A DNA stretch of 35,366 nucleotides from the NCBI GenBank assembly GCA_000434915.1, contig FR882088.1, positions 69,957-105,322 on the forward strand. The letters are read 5' to 3'. The notes under the pieces are model-generated. The model made no database searches, had not been told where the DNA came from, and was given only the letters and a program-made list of their open reading frames with translations. Each line of letters starts with the position of its first letter. Position 1 is the stretch's first letter. The DNA is from Ruminococcus sp. CAG:563 (GTDB lineage Bacteria; Bacillota; Clostridia; Oscillospirales; Acutalibacteraceae). This document shows positions 14,108-21,427 of this stretch, in pieces. Made by a program: the position numbers and the translations under genes.

Positions 14108-15700
14108 TCATTTAATCCTTCCGAGGATTGGTGCGTCTATAATTCCCGGAAGCTGGTCAAAAGCAACCAGTCCGAATTTGTGAAGTATCGGCGGGAAGAA
14201 CGAATCTACATCAAGTGCCAAAGATTCAGCCATTGCGCTTATCGGCATTTGGCTTGACGGACGGAGAGTAACAATATGACCGTTGAAACTAAGCTTGATT
14301 TTTCTCATACAGATTCCGCCGACCGGACGCATGTGAACCTCGATTGTGTTTTCATCTATCCATGCCGCCGTTGAAAATGCCGTGAAATTCATTCCCGCAA
14401 GAGTTATCGGGCTTGTTCGAGCCTTGCCGTCCATTCCGCAAAGGATGGTGTTGTGCTCATCGCCCTCGTCCCACGTCATTGTGCAGGTGTCGCCGTCAAA
14501 GCGGAATACGATATTGTCAACATTGCCGGCTCTGTCTCCCGACATATAAACTATCGGAATCGGAAGCATGCTGAACGGAAAGCCTGCAGCGTTTAGTATG
14601 GGATTGATCTGCATGGAGATTGTTTTGCCCTCGAGCTGTTTTTCAAAGCTGCTGTGTTCCCTTGCTTCAAGGTCGTCCGGTAAGGCTCCGAGCTCGGGCT
14701 TGACCTCCGGAGTCGGTTCACCGTCGTTTTCGATTATGAGCTTATCAAAGTGACGCCAAATGCAATCTCTTGTTTTTTGCTCATTTATTTCTCCTGCCGT
14801 CATGACGTAAATGATGTCATCATCGTTCGATATGATTCCGAATTGTGAAAACATTCCGTCGGCTCTGTATCCGTTTATTCCGCCGCAGCGCCAGAAGCAA
14901 TATCCGTAGCCGCACTGGCTGTCAATAACATTGGTAAAGGGAGAATTGTTTGCTTGCTGCTTTTGTGCAAGATAAGTCCATTTTTCGGGAATCACCTGTT
15001 TGCCGTTAAACATGCCGTGCTGCTGATAGCAATACATGAATTTTGCGAGGTCTTCGGTTTTGAGATAAAGTCCCCAGCCGCCTGCCTCAATGCCGTCAAC
15101 ATCATGCTCCCAGAAGGGAACATCAATTCCAAGCGGCTCAAAAAGTCTCGGTGTGAGGTATTCAACGACCGACATGCCTGTTATTCTCGTCAGCATTGCG
15201 CAGAGCATATATTGATTTTCGCTTATGTACTGCCAGTGTCCGTCACCGGGCGAAAACTTCCATGCAGAATCGAAGTAGTCTTTGATCCAATGATTTTTTG
15301 CTTTGTCAGAGAAAACGCTGACGTTTTTACCCGACTGCATGGAGAGAAGATGGTGGACGTTCAGCTTTTCCAGATTCTCATCTTTTGTTTTCGGTCTGTA
15401 TTCCGGAAAAATGTCAATGAGCCTGGTTTCAAGCGTCATCAGCCCCTCATCAATCGCAAAGCCGACCGCAGTTGAGGTGAAGCTTTTGCTGACCGAGTAC
15501 ATCATGTGAGGATAGTCGGCTGAGTACGGAGCTGCCCACGTTTCATAGGCAACCTTGCCCTCCCTCAAAATCATTATACTGTGAACCTCAACGTTGTGTG
15601 CACGGAAATCCTCGATAAGCTCATGTATTGTCTTGGACGAAATACCGACTTGCTCTGGATAATCCGCACGAGGAAGACGGATTTTTTCTTTGATTTCCAT
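14108..15700 (-). CDS. Serine beta-lactamase-fold hydrolase (class C / esterase type)
   Basis: The 530-residue protein has a penicillin-binding-protein/beta-lactamase domain in residues 20-330. The SxxK nucleophile motif is SVSK near residue 69, followed by FTSTAVGFAIDEG. HHLLSMQSG and WQYISENQYML match the region of the YxN motif, and GWGLYLKTEDLAKF follows. Such proteins act as esterases, D-amino peptidases or beta-lactamases. No signal peptide is seen, so a cytoplasmic role is likely. The last ~190 residues form a separate beta-rich domain I do not recognise. AGGAGGGG precedes the ATG. It precedes the frameshifted yhhN-like gene by 64 bp, a gap with an AT-rich inverted repeat (14057-14082). 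Confidence 0.87.
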   Translation of the reverse strand: MEIKEKIRLPRADYPEQVGISSKTIHELIEDFRAHNVEVHSIMILREGKVAYETWAAPYSADYPHMMYSVSKSFTSTAVGFAIDEGLMTLETRLIDIFPEYRPKTKDENLEKLNVHHLLSMQSGKNVSVFSDKAKNHWIKDYFDSAWKFSPGDGHWQYISENQYMLCAMLTRITGMSVVEYLTPRLFEPLGIDVPFWEHDVDGIEAGGWGLYLKTEDLAKFMYCYQQHGMFNGKQVIPEKWTYLAQKQQANNSPFTNVIDSQCGYGYCFWRCGGINGYRADGMFSQFGIISNDDDIIYVMTAGEINEQKTRDCIWRHFDKLIIENDGEPTPEVKPELGALPDDLEAREHSSFEKQLEGKTISMQINPILNAAGFPFSMLPIPIVYMSGDRAGNVDNIVFRFDGDTCTMTWDEGDEHNTILCGMDGKARTSPITLAGMNFTAFSTAAWIDENTIEVHMRPVGGICMRKIKLSFNGHIVTLRPSSQMPISAMAESLALDVDSFFPPILHKFGLVAFDQLPGIIDAPILGRIK

Positions 15701-15718
15701 GTATGACCCCTCCTATTT

Positions 15719-15738
15719 AACCGCCTTTCAAAGCGGTT
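15719..15738 (-). terminator. Hairpin after the GDPD-like gene
   Basis: AACCGC (15719-15724) and GCGGTT (15733-15738) form a 6-bp stem around eight bases. The T-run is on the plus-strand side; leftward the tail is only AAATAGG, so it is a weak terminator for the leftward gene ending at 15757. Confidence 0.4.
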
Positions 15739-15756
15739 TTTAAACTGCTTTTGCGC

Positions 15757-16989
15757 TTAATTATCAGTCGTTTTTCTTTTGCTTCTCAAATAAAGAGTTC
15801 CGACCGTAAATGCCGCTGCGCAAAGAACAACGGTGATTATTCTACCGGGAGTAAATTTGAATTTCAGCGAAACATTTTTCTTTTCGCCGACTGTCAGTGA
15901 ATCGTAAGCCGTCTGCAATGCCGAACGTGCATCGGTAAGCTCGGAAAAAGACGACTTGTCTTTTAGAAGTTCTTTACCATCGCAAAGAGCGGCAGTAAAA
16001 GCTTTTTCGCTTTCGCTTGTGTAGGGCGAAAGATCTGTGTTTCCATAAAGATCGATGTACTTTTCAAGCTCTGTTGCCGTCGACTCTGTTTTCCTTATAT
16101 ATTCGGTCAGTTCGGCAGGATAATCGGTTTCAATAACGCTGTAGCCACGGGAGATAAGGTCGTCCCAGCCGGTTTCGTTGTCGGCTCGCTTTCCGCATCT
16201 GCCGTTTACCATAGAGGCCATGGCTCTTTTGTTGCCCACGAAGCGTTTCATAAGAAAATTACCGTAAAGAACACCGTTGCCGTTGGTGCTGCCCATTTCT
16301 ATTGTATAAATTTTGTTTGCAAAACATTCTTTTGCCGCAGACGTGGCAAGAAAAATAATGTTGCCCTGATAGTTGCCGGTTACGTTAATATCGTCAAGGC
16401 CTTTTGTCAGCTCGATTATTTTTTTAGCATTAGCATTGATTCGAAAAATCGTTTCATTGAGTTTGCCGAGGGACTTAACGTAGTCATAAACGGGTTTAAA
16501 ATCATTTACCTGAACATTTAGCATAATTGCCGTTTTGCCGTCAGCTGTTTCATAAATTTCTTTCAGCTCGGGAATGCGACAATCGGTTTTTTTCTTGTCC
16601 GCTCCGCCGTTAGCCTTTCTGAGATAAAGTGCCTTAAGCTGAGCAAGAGTAAAAGATGAAACATTACCCGAAACAGGTTTGCCCTCGCCGTCAACCAGCA
16701 TTCTGTCAATCGTTTCGTCAGCCATGAGAATGGGCTTGCCGTCCGATGTCAGGCGGACATCTACGGATACTGCGTCATATTCTGCGGCGGCGTTGACTGC
16801 CTCTGCGGAATTCTCCGGAAAACTATGCCAATCGCCCCTGTGAGCTATGCAAATAATCTTTTCTTGACCGTCGGAAAAGCGGCTCGCAACGTCCGAAGCA
16901 TTCGTGGCAAGCACCGTTGACGTCAAAAGTGTAACAAAAAGTATAAGTGAAAGCATTAAAATTGCCGTTTTTCTACCAAAATTAACCAT
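15757..16989 (-). CDS. Membrane-anchored GDPD-like surface protein with altered active site
   Basis: A signal peptide (GRKTAILMLSLILFVTLLTS) leads into a glycerophosphodiester phosphodiesterase TIM-barrel domain: IAHRGDWHSFPENSAEA, VDVRLTSDGKPIL, ETIDRML, IPELKEI and, near its end, SVIETDYP. In active members the metal centre needs ExD and a later HD; here they read SVD and AD. One metal ligand and the second catalytic His are therefore absent. About 90 helical residues follow, then a C-terminal membrane helix (IITVVLCAAAFTVGTLYL) and a basic tail. The domain thus faces outside. The ATG at 16989 with GAGGT upstream is preferred over a TTG at 17001. An extended -10 (TGATATAAT, 17019-17024 plus 3 bases) lies upstream. 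Confidence 0.82.
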   Translation of the reverse strand: MVNFGRKTAILMLSLILFVTLLTSTVLATNASDVASRFSDGQEKIICIAHRGDWHSFPENSAEAVNAAAEYDAVSVDVRLTSDGKPILMADETIDRMLVDGEGKPVSGNVSSFTLAQLKALYLRKANGGADKKKTDCRIPELKEIYETADGKTAIMLNVQVNDFKPVYDYVKSLGKLNETIFRINANAKKIIELTKGLDDINVTGNYQGNIIFLATSAAKECFANKIYTIEMGSTNGNGVLYGNFLMKRFVGNKRAMASMVNGRCGKRADNETGWDDLISRGYSVIETDYPAELTEYIRKTESTATELEKYIDLYGNTDLSPYTSESEKAFTAALCDGKELLKDKSSFSELTDARSALQTAYDSLTVGEKKNVSLKFKFTPGRIITVVLCAAAFTVGTLYLRSKRKTTDN

Positions 16990-17070
16990 ATTAGACCTCA
17001 AATCTATTCATTTATATAATTATATCACAAAAATTTGAAAAAATAAAGAAAAATTTTCTATATTTTTTGC

Positions 17071-17110
17071 CAAACAAATGTTTGCTTTTCCCGAACAAAT
17101 GTGTTATAAT
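17071..17110 (+). promoter_or_regulatory. lexA promoter with two LexA boxes
   Basis: TTGCTT (17082-17087), 17 bp, TATAAT (17105-17110). CAAACAAATGTTTG (17071-17084) and CGAACAAATGTGTT (17092-17105) match the Bacillus SOS box CGAACRNRYGTTCG, with symmetric arms in the first. They overlap the -35 and the spacer, so LexA binding would block RNA polymerase: autoregulation. Confidence 0.85.
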
Positions 17111-17144
17111 ACAGTTACACTAAGTTTGAAAGAAGGTTGAGCCT

Positions 17145-17732
17145 ATGTCTATTAACGAAACTCAGCGTAAAATATATGAATTTCTGGTTCAGCGCAGTGC
17201 CGACGGAATTCCGCCGTCAGTTCGTGAAATCGGCGCAGCGGTCGGTTTGCGCTCCACCTCGTCCGTACAGTCTAACCTTGATGCCCTCGAGGAGGCAGGA
17301 TATATTCAGCGTGACCCCCTCTTGAAGCGTTCAATCAGAATTATGGGTCAGGCAGAGAATGTTACTCAGGTTCCCATTCTCGGTACAGTAACGGCAGGTG
17401 CACCTATTCTTGCCGTTGAAGAGGTTGAGGGATATTTCCCATACACAGGCACGGTTACAAGGGATAAGCCGCTTTTCGGACTGCACATCAGGGGCGAAAG
17501 TATGATAAACGCCGGAATTCTTGACGGCGACCTTGTAATTGTTGAGAAAACTCCGTTTGCACGCAACGGAGAGATTGTTATTGCACTTATTGATGACGAG
17601 GCGACCTGTAAGACTTTCTATAAGGAGAACGGTCACTACCGTTTGCAGCCGGAAAACGATACCTATGAGCCGATTATTGTTGACGAATGTGAAATTCTCG
17701 GCAAGGTGGTTGCTGTTATGAGATATTATTGA
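17145..17732 (+). CDS. lexA: LexA repressor
   Basis: The 195-residue protein has a winged-helix N-terminal domain (residues 1-66, with REIGAAVGLRSTSSVQSNLDAL as recognition region) and a S24 peptidase domain. The self-cleavage site is Ala84-Gly85 in TVTAGAP. The catalytic Ser119 lies in GESM and Lys156 in EATCKTF. LexA represses the SOS regulon and cleaves itself when RecA is active. GAAGGTTGAG precedes the ATG at 17145; the frame matches the family N-terminus. Two LexA boxes lie in its own promoter. The gene is monocistronic, followed by a terminator. Confidence 0.97.
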   Translation: MSINETQRKIYEFLVQRSADGIPPSVREIGAAVGLRSTSSVQSNLDALEEAGYIQRDPLLKRSIRIMGQAENVTQVPILGTVTAGAPILAVEEVEGYFPYTGTVTRDKPLFGLHIRGESMINAGILDGDLVIVEKTPFARNGEIVIALIDDEATCKTFYKENGHYRLQPENDTYEPIIVDECEILGKVVAVMRYY

Positions 17733-17771
17733 TATTTTTACCGGGCAATCGCATAATACTAAAAAATAAAG

Positions 17772-17789
17772 CCCGCCGTTTGGCGGGTT
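17772..17789. terminator. Bidirectional terminator between lexA and a convergent membrane gene
   Basis: CCCGCC-GTTT-GGCGGG (17772-17787). Leftward the tail is CTTTATTTTTT, rightward it is TTAAATTT. It sits between the lexA stop and the leftward gene ending at 17794. Confidence 0.8.
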
Positions 17790-17793
17790 AAAT

Positions 17794-18156
17794 TTATATT
17801 GAAAATACTCCGGACACCCAAAGTGCAAGGAACGCATAAGCGACTGCGATTATGATGAATATGTAGTAGAGAATTGATGTCAGGGCATATTTTGTCTTGT
17901 CGGCTGTCGGAGATTCTTCGTCGGCGTAACCGAACCGTTCAACGCTGGTGCGCTGAGCTGACATAATAATTGTAAACAGCAGAAATGATGAGTAAGCGAC
18001 GCTGACCCAGATATTGAACTTAACTCCGTTTATGTGGCAAATACTGCCGACTGCCGCAATAATGACAGAAGCTAAAAACCAAATATATTTTTCTGTTTTC
18101 TTAACAGGCTTCTGAGCCTTCTCTTTGTTTTCGGTCTTTTCTTTTTCCGCAACCAT
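17794..18156 (-). CDS. Small membrane protein with three helices, 120 aa
   Basis: I do not recognise a family. A Lys/Glu-rich cytoplasmic start of about 22 residues precedes three membrane helices: YIWFLASVIIAAVGSI, IWVSVAYSSFLLFTIIM and, at the C-terminus, YIFIIIAVAYAFLALWVSG. The loop between helices 2 and 3 is polar (RTSVERFGYADEES). GAGGG lies 8 nt before the ATG. It is transcribed alone from a TTGAAA/TATTAT promoter that contains a 15-bp palindrome, so expression is probably controlled by a dimeric repressor. Confidence 0.72.
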   Translation of the reverse strand: MVAEKEKTENKEKAQKPVKKTEKYIWFLASVIIAAVGSICHINGVKFNIWVSVAYSSFLLFTIIMSAQRTSVERFGYADEESPTADKTKYALTSILYYIFIIIAVAYAFLALWVSGVFSI

Positions 18157-18186
18157 ATTTGTCCCTCAGTTCTTTGTGATAAAACT

Positions 18187-18215
18187 ATAATAACATATGT
18201 GAAATTGAATTTCAA
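18187..18215 (-). promoter_or_regulatory. Promoter with 7-1-7 palindrome
   Basis: Minus strand TTGAAA (18210-18215), 17 bp, TATTAT (18187-18192). TGAAATT-G-AATTTCA (18200-18214) is a perfect 7-1-7 inverted repeat covering most of the -35. The format is that of Fur/PerR-family operators, but the bases are only partly similar. Confidence 0.6.
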
Positions 18216-18239
18216 GAAAAATATTGCTTATATTGATTA

Positions 18240-18628
18240 GGAACTTGAAAAACAACTGCTTTTGCTGTAAAATACAGCTTGCAGACATTATTTATTGAGA
18301 GTATAATTGTGAAACGGAAATCAACAACAAAAAGATTAACTGCCGGTGCACATTCCCGTGATTTTGACAGGGTTTGTAATAGGCGTCTATGCTACTCGAA
18401 AAATACGGTGCTTCGGAAATTTATGCGCAGGTCACAAGCAAATATGCCGTTGCATATCTTGAGAATAAAAGCGTAAAATTAACATATGAGAAAAAGACGG
18501 ATCACATAATAAACCGTTTGGGAACGGATATGTGCCCCGTGGAAGAGGCTGTTCTTAACGTTAATGACGCCGATGATGGCGAAAATTTGATAAAAGATAC
18601 TATAAAATCAATGATGAAAGGATGATTT
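18240..18628 (+). pseudogene. Decayed DUF1893-family gene
   Basis: An intact frame from 18389 to 18625 codes for the C-terminal half of a DUF1893 protein: GASEIYAQVTSKYAV, YEKKTDHIINRLGTDMCPVEEAVL. Full members have a further ~60 residues with a conserved Cys near the start and AADKVVGKAAA. Here a TAG lies three codons before the ATG at 18389. Traces of the lost part appear in other frames: NCFCCK near 18260, resembling YTCVLCK, and DFDRV near 18360, resembling the AADKV region. Several frameshifts would be needed to restore it. The truncated frame might still be translated; it is followed after 3 bp by the ribosome-binding region of the MIF-like gene. Confidence 0.6.
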
Positions 18629-18631
18629 ATT

Positions 18632-18976
18632 ATGCCAATGATTTCGACAAAGACAAATGTTACAATTTCTCCCGAGCAGGAGCTTACACTCAAATCAAAG
18701 CTCGGCGAGGCAATTTCAATTCTCTCCGGCAAGAGTGAGCGCTGGCTTATGCTCAGCTTTGAGGACAAATGTCACCTCTATTTCCAGGGCAATAATTCCA
18801 ATCCGATTGCCTATGTTGAGGTTAAGGTTTTCGGCAGGATAGATTATTCGCAGTCGAACAAATTGACCGCAAAAATATGCGAAATTTTCGGCGATGTTCT
18901 CGATATTGATGCTTCAAACGTGTATATTAAGTATGAAGAGGTTGAAATGTGGGGCTGGAACGGCGGCAATTTCTAA
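18632..18976 (+). CDS. MIF / tautomerase-superfamily protein
   Basis: The 114-residue protein starts MPMISTKTNV; after Met removal Pro1 is the catalytic base of the tautomerase superfamily. The MIF pattern continues with LGEAISILSGKSERWLML, CHLYFQGN, AYVEVKVFGRI and VYIKYEEVEMWGWNGGNF at the C-terminus, close to eukaryotic MIF and D-dopachrome tautomerase in length and layout. Members form trimers. No signal peptide is present. The function in bacteria is not settled; a tautomerase or a host-interacting role are both possible. GAAAGGATG precedes the start. Confidence 0.9.
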   Translation: MPMISTKTNVTISPEQELTLKSKLGEAISILSGKSERWLMLSFEDKCHLYFQGNNSNPIAYVEVKVFGRIDYSQSNKLTAKICEIFGDVLDIDASNVYIKYEEVEMWGWNGGNF

Positions 18977-18983
18977 AAAGATA

Positions 18984-19255
18984 TTGATTTGTTATGATTT
19001 TGTGATATAATGACACATAGAAAATGCGTTTATCGGGAGAAGTAACCCGAAACGGACACAGCAGAGAGTGAGGCGCAACGGTGAAAGCCTCTTGTGAACG
19101 TTCGGATGAAATGCACCCGCCAGCACGCAGAGGGAAAGCATAGGCAAGTATCTCTGTGCGGACGTCCCCGTTACAGGACTGAAAGTTATAAGTCGGAGTG
19201 GAACCGCGGAAAAACCGCCTCTGTCGCATTATGTGCGGCGGAGGCTTTAGTTTTC
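18984..19255 (+). promoter_or_regulatory. Promoter and tRNA-Cys T-box riboswitch of cysE-cysS
   Basis: TTGATT (18984-18989), 16 bp and an extended TGATATAAT (-10 at 19006-19011) start a long leader. Stem I contains AGAGAGTGAG, and the specifier loop shows GAAATGCACC with the Cys codon TGC at 19112-19114. The T-box core GGAGTGGAACCGCGG is at 19195-19209. The terminator is a 12-bp stem (19217-19228 with 19234-19245) followed by TTTAGTTTT. Uncharged tRNA-Cys should favour the antiterminator and turn on cysteine synthesis and charging. The specifier is consistent with both downstream genes. Confidence 0.94.
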
Positions 19256-19321
19256 GGCTCCGAGCTGTTGAGTATCTGCCGGTATTTGCATATTGGCGGT
19301 TACTTGAAAGGAGACTTTTTA

Positions 19322-19948
19322 TTGTTTGATAGAATAAAAGAGGATATAAAGTGCTTCTGTGAGCGTGATCCGGCGGCAACCTCGGCGATTGAGGTCATGC
19401 TGCTGTATCCCGGATTTAAAGCGATACGAAGTCACAGGAAAGCACATTGGTTTTATAATCATAATATGTTTTTTATTGCGAGAATGATCTCTCAGCACTG
19501 TGTGCGAAAAACCGGAATCGAAATACATCCCGGTGCACAGATCGGCAGAAGATTTTTCATAGACCACGGTACGGGCACGGTTATCGGCGAGACAACGGTA
19601 ATCGGCGACGATGTTACGGTTTATCAGGGCGTGACTCTCGGCGGCACGGGTAAGGATATCGGCAAGCGGCACCCGACTATCGGCAACAATGTGCTGATTG
19701 GTGCAGGTGCAAAAATACTCGGCCCCGTGACTGTCGGCGATAATACAAATATTGCCGCAGGTGCGGTTGTTCTTGATAAAATACCGAAGAATTCAACGGC
19801 TGTCGGCGTTCCGGCAAGAGTCGTTCGCAGGAACGGCGAAAGAGTTCAGGATCTTGACCAGATTCACATTCCCGACCCCGTTTCCCAGGAGCTTTGCAGA
19901 CTGCAGAGCGAAATTGAAAAGCTTAAAAAGAAATTGGAGGACAAATAG
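19322..19948 (+). CDS. cysE: Serine O-acetyltransferase
   Basis: The 208-residue protein makes O-acetylserine from serine and acetyl-CoA, the first step of cysteine synthesis. After an N-terminal helical region (AIEVMLLYPGFKAIRSHR, HWFYNHNMFFIARMISQ) come left-handed beta-helix hexapeptide repeats: GIEIHPGAQIGRRFFIDHGTG, VIGETTVIGDD, GVTLGGTGK, PTIGNNVLIGAGAKILG. His in IDHGTG and the GGT loop are the usual active-site elements. The frame is open upstream into the T-box; I choose the TTG at 19322 because AAAGGAG lies 8 nt before it and the family N-terminus fits. The stop directly abuts cysS. Confidence 0.94.
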   Translation: MFDRIKEDIKCFCERDPAATSAIEVMLLYPGFKAIRSHRKAHWFYNHNMFFIARMISQHCVRKTGIEIHPGAQIGRRFFIDHGTGTVIGETTVIGDDVTVYQGVTLGGTGKDIGKRHPTIGNNVLIGAGAKILGPVTVGDNTNIAAGAVVLDKIPKNSTAVGVPARVVRRNGERVQDLDQIHIPDPVSQELCRLQSEIEKLKKKLEDK

Positions 19949-21340
19949 ATGAAGATTTTCAACACTCTCACAAGAAGCAAGGAAGAGTTTAAACCGATTG
20001 AGGAGGGCAAAGTTAAGATTTACGCCTGCGGCCCTACCGTTTACAATTTTATCCATATCGGCAACGCAAGACCGCTCTGCGTTTTTGATGTTCTTCGCCG
20101 CTTCCTTGAGTATATCGGCTATGATGTAAGATTTGTTCAGAATTTTACGGATATTGACGATAAAATTATCAAGCGTGCAAACGAGGAAGGCTTGACCTAC
20201 AAGGAGGTCAGCGAGAAATATATCGAGGAATTTTGGAAGGACGTTAAGGGCATGAATGTCCGAGAAGCAACGGTTCATCCTAAGGCTACGGAGAATATCG
20301 ACGAGATTATCGACATTGTTTCAACGCTCATCGACAAGGGCTATGCCTATGCAGTGGACGGCGACGTATATTTCAGCCCCTCAAAGTTCAAGGAGTACGG
20401 CAAGCTTTCGCATCAGCCGCTTGAGGACCTTGAAGCAGGTGCAAGAATCATGGTCGGCGAGGTCAAGAGGGAGCCGATGGACTTTGCTCTTTGGAAGAGT
20501 GCAAAGCCGGGTGAGCCTTACTGGGAGTCACCGTGGGGTCACGGCAGACCGGGCTGGCATATTGAGTGCTCGGCAATGGTAAGACGCTACCTCGGCAAGA
20601 CGATTGATATTCACTGCGGCGGACAGGATCTTATTTTCCCTCACCATGAGAACGAGATTGCACAGAGCGAGTGCTGCAACGGTGTTCCGTTTGCACATTA
20701 TTGGATGCACAACGGCTATATCAATGTTGATAATGTTAAAATGTCAAAGTCGCTCGGCAACTTCTTCACCGTAAGAGACGTTGCGGAAAAATACGGATAT
20801 GAGCCTATTCGTTTCCTTATGATTTCATCGCATTACAGAAGTCCTATCAATTATAGCACCGATATAATCGAACAGTGCAAGGCTTCCCTTGTTCGACTTT
20901 ATAATTGTCGTGACGGTCTTGATTTTGCACTTGAAAAGGCAGAGGACGGAGCAGTGAGCGATGAGCTTCTCGCAATGTTTGACAAGCGCCGCCGGCAGTT
21001 CATCGATGCAATGAGCGACGATCTCAATACAGCCGACGCTATTGCCGCTTTGTTTGAGCTTGTCCGCGACATCAATTCAAACGTCATTGCCGCAAACGCA
21101 AACAAAGGCTCCGTTGAGGAAGCGATAAAGGTATTCGACGAGCTTGCAGGAGTTCTCGGTCTTGTTTATGACCGTAAAAAGGATAGCCTTGATGACGAGA
21201 TTGAAGCTCTTATCGAGCAGAGAACACAGGCCCGTAAGGACAGAAATTGGGCTGAGGCAGACCGTATCCGTGACGAGCTTAAAGCCAAGGGCATCGTTCT
21301 TGAAGATACCGCACAAGGCGTAAAGTGGCACAGAGAGTAA
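19949..21340 (+). CDS. cysS: Cysteinyl-tRNA synthetase
   Basis: The 463-residue protein is a class I synthetase that charges tRNA-Cys. HIGN is at residues 36-39, and the zinc-binding Cys27 lies in ACGPTVY. WHIECSAM, CGGQDLIFPHHENEIAQSE with further zinc ligands, and KMSKSLGNF near residue 267 complete the catalytic core. The C-terminal helical domain ends in WAEADRIRDELKAKGIVLEDT, the typical end. The ATG follows the cysE stop without a gap, with GGAGGACA in the last cysE codons as ribosome-binding site. Both genes are under T-box control. Confidence 0.98.
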   Translation: MKIFNTLTRSKEEFKPIEEGKVKIYACGPTVYNFIHIGNARPLCVFDVLRRFLEYIGYDVRFVQNFTDIDDKIIKRANEEGLTYKEVSEKYIEEFWKDVKGMNVREATVHPKATENIDEIIDIVSTLIDKGYAYAVDGDVYFSPSKFKEYGKLSHQPLEDLEAGARIMVGEVKREPMDFALWKSAKPGEPYWESPWGHGRPGWHIECSAMVRRYLGKTIDIHCGGQDLIFPHHENEIAQSECCNGVPFAHYWMHNGYINVDNVKMSKSLGNFFTVRDVAEKYGYEPIRFLMISSHYRSPINYSTDIIEQCKASLVRLYNCRDGLDFALEKAEDGAVSDELLAMFDKRRRQFIDAMSDDLNTADAIAALFELVRDINSNVIAANANKGSVEEAIKVFDELAGVLGLVYDRKKDSLDDEIEALIEQRTQARKDRNWAEADRIRDELKAKGIVLEDTAQGVKWHRE

Positions 21341-21356
21341 ATGAAATAATAACAGT

Positions 21357-21390
21357 GGGCAGTGGCGATTTTCGTCACTGCCCTGTTTCT
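21357..21390 (+). terminator. Terminator of cysE-cysS
   Basis: GGGCAGTGGCGA pairs with TCGTCACTGCCC (21357-21383) in a 12-bp stem with a three-base TTT loop, followed by TGTTTCTT. Confidence 0.88.
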
Positions 21391-21427
21391 TATAAAATAC
21401 TCAAAAAGCGTTGTATATCAAATAATA

